Origin: JACDAN01 sp963801855
Lineage (GTDB): Bacteria; Actinomycetota; Thermoleophilia; Gaiellales; Gaiellaceae
DNA length: 64,000 bases
Assembly (NCBI GenBank): GCA_963801855.1
Contig: CAWDGK010000005.1
Location: 310,001 to 374,000 of the forward strand
Direction: 5' to 3'
This document shows positions 1 to 9,215 of this stretch, piece after piece (the first letter of the stretch is position 1; each line of letters begins with the position of its first letter). The translations under genes and the position numbers were made by a program. The notes below the pieces were generated by a model, which saw only the letters and a list, made by a program, of their open reading frames with translations, ran no database searches and was not told the DNA's origin.

Positions 1-742
1 CGACCGGCAGTCCGACGAGGACGATGCCGACGAGCTCGAACAGGTGGCCGAGCCACCAGCCGAGCTCCATGTAGCTGAGCAGCATCGCGGGCGGGAGCGC
101 CGCCGCGAGCCAGGCGATGCCGACCACCACGAGGAGATCTGCATGCCGATGGGTGAGCAAATAGGTTCGGAACGCCCGGAAGGCCAGGAGCGCGTAGAAG
201 CCGAGCCCGATCACGAGCAGGACCACGGCCGGGGCGCTTCGCGCCTCCGGCACGCTGGGAACGAGCGAGGGAGCCGCGAGCGCGGTTCCGCCGAGGACGA
301 GAACTCCGAAGAGCAGCACGCCTTGGAGGATCAGCAAGTACCGAACGCCTTCGCCGCGCCAGATCTTCGGGAGCGCCGAAAGCGCGAGGATCGCGCCGCC
401 GACCGGGAGCGTGGCGCCTCCGGTGAGTGAGACCACTCCGTTGTCGCCGATCAGTACTCCGGGCGTTGCGAGGCCGTGAAGCGCGAGCAGCGCGGCCATG
501 ACCGAGAAGGCGGTGCCGACGAGAACCGTTCGGCCGTCCCGGCGCCTGGCGCCGACGATGGTGAGCGCCACGGCGGCGACGGCAGCGGCGAGCGCGGTGA
601 GACCGACCCCACCAAAATGGAGGTCGCCTCCGAAAGTGACCTGGTCACCCCCGAAGAAATGGCCCGCAGCCGTGGGAAAGGCTGCGAGCGCGCCGCCCAC
701 GACGAGAATCGGGGCGAGCTTGTCGCTCGTACTGCGCCGCAT
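1..742 (-). CDS. Partial multi-pass membrane protein, sensor-like N-terminal region
   Basis: About 247 residues are visible and the C-terminus runs off the left edge of the window. The chain begins MRRSTSDKLAP and is almost entirely hydrophobic, with roughly seven predicted membrane helices separated by short loops; a basic loop near residue 67 (GARRRDGR) and a later RTYLLTHRHADL loop follow helices. It has no similarity I can name with certainty. The layout resembles the membrane sensor part of actinobacterial signalling proteins with an HD or GGDEF output domain, but that output would lie outside the window. The ATG at 742 is chosen as the first ATG in frame; the frame is open further upstream. 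Function is not assigned. Confidence 0.6.
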   Translation of the reverse strand, partial: MRRSTSDKLAPILVVGGALAAFPTAAGHFFGGDQVTFGGDLHFGGVGLTALAAAVAAVALTIVGARRRDGRTVLVGTAFSVMAALLALHGLATPGVLIGDNGVVSLTGGATLPVGGAILALSALPKIWRGEGVRYLLILQGVLLFGVLVLGGTALAAPSLVPSVPEARSAPAVVLLVIGLGFYALLAFRAFRTYLLTHRHADLLVVVGIAWLAAALPPAMLLSYMELGWWLGHLFELVGIVLVGLPV

Positions 743-804
743 CAGTACCCAGATGATCGGAGCGCGGGAGCCCCTGGAGCGTCCCCCGAATGGGTGACCG
801 CAGG

Positions 805-1572
805 TCAGCCGGTGAGAAAGAACTTCGTCAGTCGTCCAACCGTGTCGAAGCCGAGCCGACCGTAGAGCTCCTTCGGCCAGTCATCCTCGTCGGCCACGAG
901 AAAGACGAGGTCGGCGCCGTCGAGGCGGGCCACTTCTGCCGCCTTGAGGACGACGGCGGTTGCATAGCCCTTGCCGCGATGCTGCTGGAGGGTGGCAACG
1001 TCCTCCACCTGGCCGATCCCCTGCGCGACGTAGAGATCCGCCCAGCTGACGATCTCGCCGTTGACCGGAACGCCGAAGAAACGGGTCTCCGCGCGCTGCC
1101 CGATCAGCACCTTGGCTCTCAGGAGCTGCTCGGCGACCTCGGGCGTCCCCCAAGGGAACGCGACGATCTCGTGAGTGCGGTTCGGCCGCAGGTCGGCCTC
1201 GCTGACCTCCTTCACGGCGGAGAGATCAGCCGAGCGCTCGGGCTCTCGGCGCTGCACCATCCAGATGTGTCGCCGGCGGTTCCAGCCGAGTGCCTCGAAG
1301 TCGGGCTCGAGCCTGCGCCCCAACGCCTCGTCGAACGTGAACACGGCTCTGTGAGAGAGCCCTGCTCCGCCGAGGATCCGGTCGGCTTCGGCAGCCAGCT
1401 CCTGACCTCCGACTCCGTCAGGGACCTGCTCGACGAGGAGGTAGTTGGAGTCGTGTCGGCGGGGCAGCGACGGTTCGAGCACGCCGACGCCGAACGGCGA
1501 CTCGACGTTCTGCGAACCGGCCATCTCGATCTCCCGCTCGAAGCGGTGGATGCGCTCCAGGACGTCGTGCAC
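805..1572 (-). CDS. GNAT-family N-acetyltransferase
   Basis: A 255-residue protein with a C-terminal GNAT fold. The acetyl-CoA pyrophosphate loop is QQHRGKGYATAVV near residue 200, preceded by the strand VEDVATL and followed by LYGRLGFDTVG, the usual last strand-helix of the family. The N-terminal 120 residues look like the divergent non-catalytic half found in actinobacterial two-lobe GNAT proteins. The substrate cannot be predicted. GTG at 1572 is used; an ATG at 1524 with GGGAG upstream is an alternative, but the residues before it match the family pattern. It lies 9 bases downstream of the sigma-factor gene on the same strand, so the two may be cotranscribed. Confidence 0.85.
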   Translation of the reverse strand: MHDVLERIHRFEREIEMAGSQNVESPFGVGVLEPSLPRRHDSNYLLVEQVPDGVGGQELAAEADRILGGAGLSHRAVFTFDEALGRRLEPDFEALGWNRRRHIWMVQRREPERSADLSAVKEVSEADLRPNRTHEIVAFPWGTPEVAEQLLRAKVLIGQRAETRFFGVPVNGEIVSWADLYVAQGIGQVEDVATLQQHRGKGYATAVVLKAAEVARLDGADLVFLVADEDDWPKELYGRLGFDTVGRLTKFFLTG

Positions 1573-1581
1573 GCTCGTACG

Positions 1582-3495
1582 CTACGTCGTTGGGGCCTCG
1601 GAGATGCGACGTGCGAGAAATGCGCGCTCGAGCGGGTTCGTCGCCAGGGCCAGTGCGCGCGTATAGGCGGTCGCGGCTTCCTCGGTTCGCTCGAGCCGGC
1701 GGAGGAGATCGGCGCGCGCCGCATGGAACAGGTGGTAGTCGCCCAGCCCCTCGATGCGCTCGATGAGCTCGAGCCCTTGCTCCGGGGTCGTTGCCATCGC
1801 GACGGCGACTGCGTGGTTCAGCTCGACGACGGGGGAGGGCGCCAGCCGCAGCAGGTGCTCGTAGAGCCGGACGACCGCGTGCCAGTCGGTGTCTGCTTCG
1901 ACGTGAACCGCGGCGATCGCTGCTTGCAGCTGGTACGGGCCCGGGCGGCGAAGGCGCGCCGCGCGGTCGAGCACGCGCCGGGCTTCCTCGATCCGTCCGC
2001 GATCCCAGAGCGAGCGGTCCTGGTCCCCGAGGAGGATCAACTCGCCGGCGGAACTCGTGCGTGCCTCGCGCCGGGAGTCCTGGAGGAGCATGAGGGCGAG
2101 GAGCCCGAGCGCTTCGGCTTCGTCCGGCATGAGGACCGCGAGCAACTTGGCGAGCCGGATCGCCTCGTCACACAGCTCGCGCCGGACGAGATCGTCCCCC
2201 GCGGTCGCCGCGTAGCCCTCGTTGAAGACGAGGTAGAGGACGGCGAGAACCGGCCCGACTCGGTCCGGGAGCACCTCGTCCGGCGGAACTCGAAACGGGA
2301 TCCCCGCCTCACGGATCTTCCGCTTCGCGCGCACGAGCCGCTGGGCCATCGCGGGCTCGGCGGTGAGGAAGGCCCGCGCGATCTCGCCGGTCGTGAGCCC
2401 GCAGACCTCGCGCAGGGTCAGTGCGACGCGCGCCTCGGAGGCGAGCGCGGGATGGCAGCACGTGAAGACGAGCGCGAGCCGCTCGTCAGGGATCGTGCTC
2501 ACCTCATCCTCGGCCTCGGGGAGCTCGGCGAGCCGGCGGAGCAGCTCCGTCTTCCGCTGAAGCGTCTGGTCACGGCGAATCCGGTCGATGGCCCGGTTTC
2601 GCGCCGTCGTGACGATCCAGGCACCGGGGTTGTCGGGCAGGCCGCTCGCCGGCCACCGCTCGAGCGCGGTCGCAAAGGCGTCCTGCACCGCGTCCTCGGC
2701 GAGATCGAAGTCGCCGAGGACGCTGATGAGGATCGAGACCGCACGTCCCCACTCCTCCCGGAAGACGGTCGCGACGTCGACCAGGGTCAGCCGCGCTCCA
2801 CGATCGGGCTGGACCTCGATCGAGCCCTCCTCGGCGGAGGGAATCATCGCCGCGAGCTCGAGCGCGGTGTCGAGGTCGGGCAGGGTGATGTCGAAGACGC
2901 CGCCGATCTGCTCCTTCGTCTCGGCGAACGGCCCGTCGGTGACGAGCGTCTTGCCGTCCCTCACCCGCACGGTCTTGGCGTCCGTCGCCGCTTCGAGCTC
3001 CTTGCCGTCCACGTTCGGGTCGGCCTTGCCGAGCTCCTCGAAGAGGGCGAGCCACCGCGGCATCGACTCCGCGCGGGACTTGGCGACCTCCTCCTCGGAC
3101 ATGTCGGACCAGGCCTCCTGGTCGCTGTAGACCATCAGGGCGTAGCGCATGTCAGCTCTCCTCCTCGATGTGGCGGGCCGGACCTCGATCGCGCCATGCT
3201 CGGCAGCCGGGATCTCCGCGGCCAGCCGGCAGGCCTCGTCGATCGAATCGCACTCGAGGACGAAGTAGCCGCCGAGCGCCTCCTTGACCTCGGCGTACGG
3301 TCCGTCCGTGACGAGCGTGTCGCCGCTTCGGACGCGGACCGTGGTCGCCGTGCTCGTGGACTGAAGCTCGGCGCCTCCGACGACTTCCGTGCGCTCCGAG
3401 AACGCGATGTAGCGCTCCATGATCGCCTGCCGCTCGTCGTCGCCCAGCGACTCCCAGCGTTCTTCGTCGGCGTGGATCAGGGCCAGGTACTGCAT
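1582..3495 (-). CDS. YCII-YCII-ECF42 sigma factor fusion protein
   Basis: One open frame of 637 codons carries three modules. Residues 1-107 and 116-230 are YCII/DGPF domains, each with its signature (DGPYAEVKE, DGPFAETKE). Residues 240 onward are an ECF42-type sigma factor: region 2 (LAEDAVQDAFATALERWP), region 4 near 345-400, then the long C-terminal DUF6596/TPR-like extension of this group. Members normally have separate DGPF genes beside the sigma gene. The start is the ATG at 3495, preceded by AAAGGAG. A second ATG at 3150 has GGAGGAG at ideal spacing, so the second YCII may also be translated separately. No anti-sigma factor is adjacent; in ECF42 the C-terminal extension is thought to do that job. 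The fusion could be an artefact of indels at the junctions. Confidence 0.8.
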   Translation of the reverse strand: MQYLALIHADEERWESLGDDERQAIMERYIAFSERTEVVGGAELQSTSTATTVRVRSGDTLVTDGPYAEVKEALGGYFVLECDSIDEACRLAAEIPAAEHGAIEVRPATSRRRADMRYALMVYSDQEAWSDMSEEEVAKSRAESMPRWLALFEELGKADPNVDGKELEAATDAKTVRVRDGKTLVTDGPFAETKEQIGGVFDITLPDLDTALELAAMIPSAEEGSIEVQPDRGARLTLVDVATVFREEWGRAVSILISVLGDFDLAEDAVQDAFATALERWPASGLPDNPGAWIVTTARNRAIDRIRRDQTLQRKTELLRRLAELPEAEDEVSTIPDERLALVFTCCHPALASEARVALTLREVCGLTTGEIARAFLTAEPAMAQRLVRAKRKIREAGIPFRVPPDEVLPDRVGPVLAVLYLVFNEGYAATAGDDLVRRELCDEAIRLAKLLAVLMPDEAEALGLLALMLLQDSRREARTSSAGELILLGDQDRSLWDRGRIEEARRVLDRAARLRRPGPYQLQAAIAAVHVEADTDWHAVVRLYEHLLRLAPSPVVELNHAVAVAMATTPEQGLELIERIEGLGDYHLFHAARADLLRRLERTEEAATAYTRALALATNPLERAFLARRISEAPTT

Positions 3496-3541
3496 CGGAC
3501 TCCTTTCTGTCGCTTGCACGGAGACGACGAATGGCGACAGC

Positions 3542-5774
3542 TCAAATCGACAGCATCCGTTCGAGCAGTGTGAGAGCGCCTGCCTTGTCCAGCGGCTCGT
3601 TCAGGTTCCCGCACTTGGGCGACTGGACGCACGAGGGGCAGCCGTGCTCGCACGGACAGCCTTCGAGCAACCGTGCGGTGTCGCCCGCCCAGCCCTCGAA
3701 GATCTCGAATCCCCGCTCGTTGATCCCGACTCCCCCGGAGTGCCCGTCGTAGACGAAGATCGTCGGGCGGCCGGTCTGGAAGTGCAGGTTCGTCGAGAGG
3801 CCGCCGATGTCCCAGCGGTCGCACATGGCCCAGAGCGGCAGCAGGGCGATGAGCGCATGCTCGGCCGCGTGCAGCGATCCGAGGAGCCGGGGCATTTCCT
3901 CGAGGTCCTCGAGCATCCACGCTTCCGGGCAGAACCAGACCGCTTCCGTGTCGAAAGTCGTCTCGGGGAGGTCGAGTGAGACCGTCTCGATCGTCTCGCC
4001 GTCGCCGATGCGCTTTCGCTGATACGCAACGACCTGTTCCGTCACGACGACGCGGCCGAACGACAGGTCGAGGCCGAGCCGCTGCTCGGTGCGAAGCGGC
4101 TCGACGATCGACGTCATCGTGTCCTTCTTCGCCTGCGTGTACTCGTCACCGCCGTACGGCTCGACGAGCGCGGCACGGTTCTCGAGGTCGAGGGTGGCGA
4201 CGCGATAGGCCTCGCCCAGGTGGAGGTAGACGGCGCCCTGGTGCACGGTGGAGTACGCACGCTCGCGCTCGACGAGCCCGAGCAGCGACCCGGTCGACGT
4301 GTCGACGACGGTGAAGGAGTCCGGAGTCGCCGAGCGGAGCCCGAACCGGCCGGCAGGATAGTCGCGACCGGCCCAGGCGAAGCCTGCGTCGGTCTTGCGG
4401 AGCTCCGGGAGCTCGGCCGCACGGACAAGCGCCTCGGGGCCGAGGGTCGGGATGTCCGCCTCGTCGAGCGGCGCCTCGAACGCCGCTGCCCGGACATGAC
4501 CGTCGAGCACACGTGGATTCGTGTGATCGAGGATCGCGGCCTCGACGCTTCGGTCGAGCAGCGACTCTGCGTCCCGCATGAAGAACTGGTCGAGCGCATC
4601 CTCGGTCGCGACGAGCACGGCGAGGCCGTGCCCGCGGCGTCCTGCGCGGCCCCACTGCTGGCGCAGGCTGGCGACCGTCCCCGGAAAGCCGACGCAGATG
4701 ACGGCGTCGAGCAGGCCGACGTCGATCCCGAGCTCGAGCGCGTTCGTGGCGCTGACGCCGAGCAGCTCGCCCTCGACGAGCCGCCGCTCGATGTCGCGGC
4801 GCTGGGCGGGGGTGTACCCGGCTCGGTAGGGGGACAGCCGGCTGGCGTCGCCAAGGCGCTGGGCCGTGAACCGGTGTATGAGCTCGGCAGTCTTCCGGCT
4901 CTTCGCGAAGCAAAGGGTTCGCACGCCACGCTCCACGAGCGAGGCCATCAGGCGGGAGGCCTCCCCGAGGGCACTCGCCCGAAGCCCCAGCGCTTCGTCG
5001 GTGAGAGGCGGGTTCCAGAGCAGAATCGTCCGCTCGGCTTTCGGCGCCCCGTCGTGCTCGATCACGGTCGCATCGAGCCCGACGCAGTCGCTGAACGAGC
5101 TCGCCCGGGTTCGCGATCGTCGCGGAGGCGAGGAGGAACTGCGGGTCGGCGCCGTAGATCCGGGCGAGCCGGCGCAGGCGGCGAAGCACGTTGCCGACGT
5201 GCGAGCCGAAGACTCCGCGGTAGACGTGCGCCTCGTCCACCACGACGTAGCGGAGGTTGTGCAGCACGTCGCCCCAACGGTCGTGGTGGGGCAGCACGCC
5301 GATGTGGAGCATGTCCGGGTTGGTGAGGATCAGGTTCGACCATTTCCGGATCTGCCAGCGGCGGCTCGACTCGGTGTCCCCGTCGTAGATCGCGGGCTTG
5401 ATGCCGGGGGGCTTGAGCTCGGTGAGCGCCCGCACCTGATCCTGTGCGAGCGCCTTCGTCGGATAGAGGTACAGCGCGCGGTTCTTGGGCTCCCGCGCCA
5501 GCGCGTCGAGGACCGGGAGGTTGAAGGCAAGGGTCTTTCCGCTGGCCGTCCCGGTTGCGACGACCAGGTGCTCGCCGCGGGCGGCGGCGTCCCAGGCGTC
5601 GGCCTGGTGGGTGAAGAGCCTTTCGATGCCCGCCTGCTGCAGTGCGGCGCGAACTTGCGGGTGGAGCTCGTCCGGGAGCGGGGCGAAACGAGGCGCGCGA
5701 GCCGGGTCGCCGCCGACGTAGGCGACCTCCTCGCCCTCGAGCAGGTCGACCCATCCGACCGTCTGTACGCCCAT
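3542..5774 (-). CDS. DEAD/DEAH-box helicase with DUF1998, Hrq1/MrfA type (frameshifted)
   Basis: Superfamily 2 DNA helicase of about 740 residues, read in two frames. The N-terminal part (5774 to about 5085) has Walker A ATGTASGKT, Walker B VVDEAHVYRG and motif III SATIANPGE. The remainder has the helicase C domain ending GRAGRRG and a C-terminal DUF1998 region with the cysteine cluster CPCEHGCPSCVQSPKCGN, a zinc-binding signature of the Hrq1/MrfA family linked to DNA-damage repair. The frames join if one base near 5084 is removed, giving the expected ELVQRL-VGLDATVIEHDGAP. Start is the ATG at 5774. The protein is otherwise complete, so a sequencing indel is more likely than decay. Confidence 0.85.
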
Positions 5775-5832
5775 CGCTCGATGCTAGCCCCGGCCGGGAA
5801 CCCCGACGCCGGGCCCGGTGTAGAGGAGCCGG

Positions 5833-7008
5833 ATGGGCCGATGGATCCAGATCGGGGCGATCCTCGCGCTGCTGCTTGCCGCTGCGGGAACTTCGGCCAC
5901 GGGCAAGGAGCCGAGGGTCTCGCTCGCCTCGCGCCCTTCGTCCGTGGTCGCCGGTCGCGCCTGGAATGCGGTCGTCGTCATGCGCGGGGCGCGCCCCGCG
6001 GCGATCGCGGTCACCGCAACGCTGGGAGCTCGCCGGATCTCGGCACGCGGCCGGCGGTCGGCCGGTGGACGGTATCGAGTGCGGCTTGTCCTGCCCGTGG
6101 CGGGACGATGGACGCTACTGGCCCGTATCGGGAGCAAGCGGTTCGCGCTCGGAGCCGTCAGCGTGCGGCCGCGGCCGCCGGCTCCAATCGTCCTCTCCGG
6201 CTCGACCGAGGCTGTCGTAGACCCTTCGGGATCGCTGCTCGTCGTGGAGAGGGGCGCGAACCGCGTCGTTCGGATTGACGCCGTGACCGGCGGAATCGCG
6301 CCGGTGGTCACCGAGCCCCGGCCCTACGGGCTCGCGCTTGCTCCGTCGGGAGACCTTTACGTCAGCGCGGGCTCCTCCGTCCTTCGTTTCGATGCCGCCC
6401 GGCAGAGATCGGTCGTGGCGCAGATGGATGCGGAAGTCGGGCCGCTCGCCGTCGACGCGGCCGGGAACCTGTTCCTCGCGACCTCGACGCGGATCTTCCG
6501 CATCCCGGGCGGTGGAGGGCCGGTTCAGCACATCGCGGGCACGGGGGTGACGGGCAACAGCGGGGACGGCGGTCCTGCCCTCGCCGCGCAGTTCGATGCT
6601 CCTCATGGCCTTGCAGTGATCGAGGGCGCCCTCCTCTTCTCCGATGGGGGAAACGACCGCATCCGCCGCATCGATCTTGCGACCGGAATGATCTCGGCGG
6701 TTGCTCCGATCGTCGGGCCGGGGGGTCTCGCCGCCGGGCCGGACGGAAGCCTCTACGTCTGCGAGGTGCGGATGAATCGCGTACGTCGGTTCGACCGCCC
6801 GTCCAGCTCGGGCAGCTCGACCGTGGTCGCAGGGACAGGCGTAGCGGGCTCGACGGGCGACGGCGGGCCGGCCACGGCGGCGACCCTGGTAGCGCCTGCA
6901 GATGTCGGCGTCGCGGCCGACGGCACGCTCTTCGTTCCGGAGGGAACCCCGTCGGGACGCGTCCGGCGCATCGATCCCGCCGGCCGGATCAGCACCCTCC
7001 GCCGCTAA
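5833..7008 (+). CDS. Secreted NHL-repeat beta-propeller protein
   Basis: A 391-residue protein with an N-terminal signal peptide (hydrophobic residues 5-22, AAGTSATG cleavage region), a ~100-residue beta-rich domain, and then NHL-type repeats. Two repeats share the phrase IAGTGVTGNSGDGGPA / VAGTGVAGSTGDGGPA, typical of NHL propellers, and GLAAGPDGSLYV and GVAADGTLFV are blade strands. No catalytic motif is visible, so a binding or scaffolding role outside the membrane is likely. Its TAA stop lies inside the -10 box of the thiamine operon promoter. A short hairpin-free gap separates it from the divergent helicase gene. Confidence 0.8.
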   Translation: MGRWIQIGAILALLLAAAGTSATGKEPRVSLASRPSSVVAGRAWNAVVVMRGARPAAIAVTATLGARRISARGRRSAGGRYRVRLVLPVAGRWTLLARIGSKRFALGAVSVRPRPPAPIVLSGSTEAVVDPSGSLLVVERGANRVVRIDAVTGGIAPVVTEPRPYGLALAPSGDLYVSAGSSVLRFDAARQRSVVAQMDAEVGPLAVDAAGNLFLATSTRIFRIPGGGGPVQHIAGTGVTGNSGDGGPALAAQFDAPHGLAVIEGALLFSDGGNDRIRRIDLATGMISAVAPIVGPGGLAAGPDGSLYVCEVRMNRVRRFDRPSSSGSSTVVAGTGVAGSTGDGGPATAATLVAPADVGVAADGTLFVPEGTPSGRVRRIDPAGRISTLRR

Positions 7009-7011
7009 ACT
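7006..7011 (+). promoter_or_regulatory. -10 box of the thiamine operon
   Basis: TAAACT, with its first three bases forming the stop codon of the NHL gene. Seven bases downstream the TPP aptamer begins, so transcription probably starts at about 7018. Confidence 0.6.
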
Positions 7012-7017
7012 TCTCGT

Positions 7018-7092
7018 ACCGGGGTGCCGCGTCCGCGGCTGAGATCACACCCGTCGAACCTGATCCGGGTCATGCCGGCGAAGGGAGTTCCT
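7018..7092 (+). ncRNA. TPP riboswitch (THI element)
   Basis: The conserved aptamer elements are present in order: GGGGTGCC, the CTGAGA core at 7039-7044, ACACCCG, GAACCTGATC, GGGTCATGCCGGCG and the closing AAGGGA. The closing strand contains the ribosome-binding site of thiD (AAGGGAG, 7081-7087), and the TTG start follows five bases later. There is no room for a separate expression platform or a terminator. Ligand binding therefore most likely hides the ribosome-binding site directly. The genes controlled are thiD-thiM-thiE-thiL. Confidence 0.93.
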
Positions 7093-7925
7093 TGGTTCCG
7101 CGGTTACTGACGGTTGCGGGTTCCGACTCCGGCGGAGGCGCCGGCATCCAGGCCGATCTGAAGGCGTTCGCCGCCGCGGGGTGTCACGGGATGAGCGTGA
7201 TCGTCGCGCTGACGGCGCAGAACACGGTCGGCGTCTCGGCGGTTCACGAAGCTCCGCCCAAGGTCGTTCGTGCACAGCTCGAGGCCGTCTTCGACGACAT
7301 CGGCGTGGACGCCGTCAAGACCGGGATGCTGTTCTCTTCCGAGCTGATCCGGACCGTGGCCGGGTATCTCGCCGACCACCCCGTCCCTCTCGTCGTGGAT
7401 CCGGTGATGGTCGCAAGCAGCGGTGCGAAGTTGCTCCAGGATGACGCCGTGGACGCTCTCATCGCGGATTTGCTTCCTCTCGCGACAGTCGTGACACCGA
7501 ACTGGCACGAAGCACAGGTCCTCGCGGGCCAGGTTCGAGGGACAGTCCCTCGAACCCGCCGCGACCTCGCGGAGGCGATCGTCGAGCTCGGCGCCGGTGC
7601 GGTCGTCGTCACCGGTGGACATGGCGACGACCCGGTCGACCACCTCTTCGACGGCGAGCAGCACGTGGAGATCCCGGTCGAGCTGCATGACGTCCCGGCG
7701 ACCCACGGCGCCGGGTGCACGCATTCAGCGACGCTCGCGGCACTGCTCGCACGCGGGTTCTCCCTCGTGGAGGCGAGTCGCGGCGCGGCCGCCGCGGCCG
7801 CCTCCTCCGTTCGAAACGGACTGACCGCGATCGGAAAAGGGGATGGGCCCGTAGACGTACTCAACGTAGAGGAGAGGCATGGCGATTTCGCCCGGCACAA
7901 CGCTGCTCGAGCTGCGCGAGCGTAA
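7092..7925 (+). CDS. thiD: Hydroxymethylpyrimidine/phosphomethylpyrimidine kinase
   Basis: A 277-residue ribokinase-fold enzyme that phosphorylates HMP and HMP-phosphate to HMP-pyrophosphate for thiamine synthesis. Visible signatures are AGSDSGGGAGIQADLKAF at residues 9-26 (substrate loop), DPVMVASSG near 100 and the C-terminal anion hole THGAGCTHSATLAALLARG. The start is TTG at 7092, fixed by the AAGGGAG within the riboswitch closing stem. It is the first gene of thiDMEL, and its 3' end overlaps thiM by 47 bases. No thiC, thiG or thiS lies nearby, so here the operon supplies salvage and terminal steps. Confidence 0.93.
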   Translation: MVPRLLTVAGSDSGGGAGIQADLKAFAAAGCHGMSVIVALTAQNTVGVSAVHEAPPKVVRAQLEAVFDDIGVDAVKTGMLFSSELIRTVAGYLADHPVPLVVDPVMVASSGAKLLQDDAVDALIADLLPLATVVTPNWHEAQVLAGQVRGTVPRTRRDLAEAIVELGAGAVVVTGGHGDDPVDHLFDGEQHVEIPVELHDVPATHGAGCTHSATLAALLARGFSLVEASRGAAAAAASSVRNGLTAIGKGDGPVDVLNVEERHGDFARHNAARAARA

Positions 7926-8667
7926 GCCGCTCGTCCACCAGATCACGAACTACGTCGTCATGAACGAGACGGCGAACGCGACCCTCGCGCTCGGCGCGCT
8001 ACCGGTGATGGCGCATGCCCTGCAGGAGGTCGAGGAGATGGCCGCGCTCGCCGGTGCCCTCGTGCTGAACATCGGCACGCTGTCGGAGCACTGGGTCGAG
8101 GCGATGATGCTCGCCGGTAAGGCGGCGACCTGCCCGATCGTGCTCGACCCCGTCGGTGCGGGCGCCACCCGGTATCGCACCGATACGGCAACGCGGCTGC
8201 TCGAGGAGCTCGACATCGCCGTCGTCCGGGGCAACGCGGCCGAGCTTGCGAGGCTCGCGGGCCGGGACGCGGAGATCCGTGGCGTCGAGTCGGTCGGTAC
8301 GGCGGGATCTGAGGCCGAGGTTGCCCGCGAGGCTGCACGAGCATTCGGCTGCGTCGCTGCCGTCACAGGCCCGACGGACTACGTCTCCGACGGTGAGCGT
8401 GTCGTGGCGATCCACAACGGCGACGAGTTGCTTGCGACTGTCACCGGCACGGGCTGCATGTCGACGGCGATCACGGGAGCGTTCCTCGCCGTCAAGCCGG
8501 CGGAGCCGCTGGAGGCTGCGGTCGAGGCGCTTGCCGCCTTCGGTGTCGCCGGGGAGGACGCCGCGCTGGAGGCGAAGGGACCGGGCACCTTTCACGCGAA
8601 CCTCTACGACGCCCTCTACAACCTGGACCCCGGCTCGCTCGACGCCCGCGCAAACGTGGACGAGTGA
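7879..8667 (+). CDS. thiM: Hydroxyethylthiazole kinase
   Basis: A 262-residue salvage kinase that phosphorylates 5-(2-hydroxyethyl)-4-methylthiazole. It begins MAISPGTTLLELRERKPLVH, followed by the family motif ITNYVVMNETANATLALGA and, later, VLDPVGAGATRYR, NAAELARL and the catalytic GTGCMSTA. The ATG at 7879 is preceded by GAGGAGAGG and lies inside the end of thiD. The stop overlaps the GTG of thiE (GTGA). Together with thiD it points to thiazole and pyrimidine salvage. Confidence 0.93.
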   Translation: MAISPGTTLLELRERKPLVHQITNYVVMNETANATLALGALPVMAHALQEVEEMAALAGALVLNIGTLSEHWVEAMMLAGKAATCPIVLDPVGAGATRYRTDTATRLLEELDIAVVRGNAAELARLAGRDAEIRGVESVGTAGSEAEVAREAARAFGCVAAVTGPTDYVSDGERVVAIHNGDELLATVTGTGCMSTAITGAFLAVKPAEPLEAAVEALAAFGVAGEDAALEAKGPGTFHANLYDALYNLDPGSLDARANVDE

Positions 8668-9215
8668 AGCTCCACGCCATCGTCGACGACCTGAAGACGG
8701 CCCGGGTGGCAGTCGCCGGGGGCGCCACGGTGGTTCAACTCCGGCTGAAGAAGGCCACGACGGACGAGCTCGTGGACCGCGGAGGCCCATTTCGCGAGCT
8801 CTGCGCCGAGGCCGGGATCACCTTCGTGGTGAACGACGACGTCGAAGCCGCGATCCAACTCGGCGCGGACGGCGTGCACCTCGGCCGGGACGACGAAGGC
8901 CACGGACTGGCGCTCGGCGCGGGGCTCGTCATCGGCCGCTCCGCCGGGAACCCCGTCGACGCGCGAGAAGCCCAGCGAAACAGAGCCTCCTACGTCGGGG
9001 CCGGGCCTGTCTGGGCCACGCCGAGCAAGCCTGACGCGGACCCACCGATCGGCCTGGACGGGCTCAAGGCGATCTGCCGGGCGGTATCCATTCCCGTGGT
9101 TGCCGTCGGCGGGATCGACGCCGAGAACGCACGCCTCTGCATCGACGCCGGCGCAGCCGGGGTCGCCGTGATTCGCGCGGCACGCGACGCGGCGAAGGTG
9201 AATGCGTCTCTCTGA
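8664..9215 (+). CDS. thiE: Thiamine-phosphate synthase
   Basis: A 183-residue TIM-barrel protein, slightly short for ThiE (about 200-220), that joins HMP-pyrophosphate and thiazole-phosphate to form thiamine phosphate. It shows VVQLRLKK (usually QLR-K), FVVNDDVEAAIQLGADGVHLGRDD (quoted in part; the ND and GVHLG motifs are diagnostic), YVGAGPVWATPSK and VAVGGID. The N-terminal lead is short. Start is GTG at 8664 overlapping the thiM stop as GTGA, which indicates translational coupling. Its 3' end overlaps thiL by 14 bases. Confidence 0.92.
   Translation: MKLHAIVDDLKTARVAVAGGATVVQLRLKKATTDELVDRGGPFRELCAEAGITFVVNDDVEAAIQLGADGVHLGRDDEGHGLALGAGLVIGRSAGNPVDAREAQRNRASYVGAGPVWATPSKPDADPPIGLDGLKAICRAVSIPVVAVGGIDAENARLCIDAGAAGVAVIRAARDAAKVNASL

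Noticed and set aside
790..3573. Very long plus-strand open frame opposite the acetyltransferase and sigma genes
   Set aside because: Composition is Arg/Glu/Leu-rich without any domain, and the minus-strand proteins are clearly homologous to families; the long frame is a by-product of high GC.
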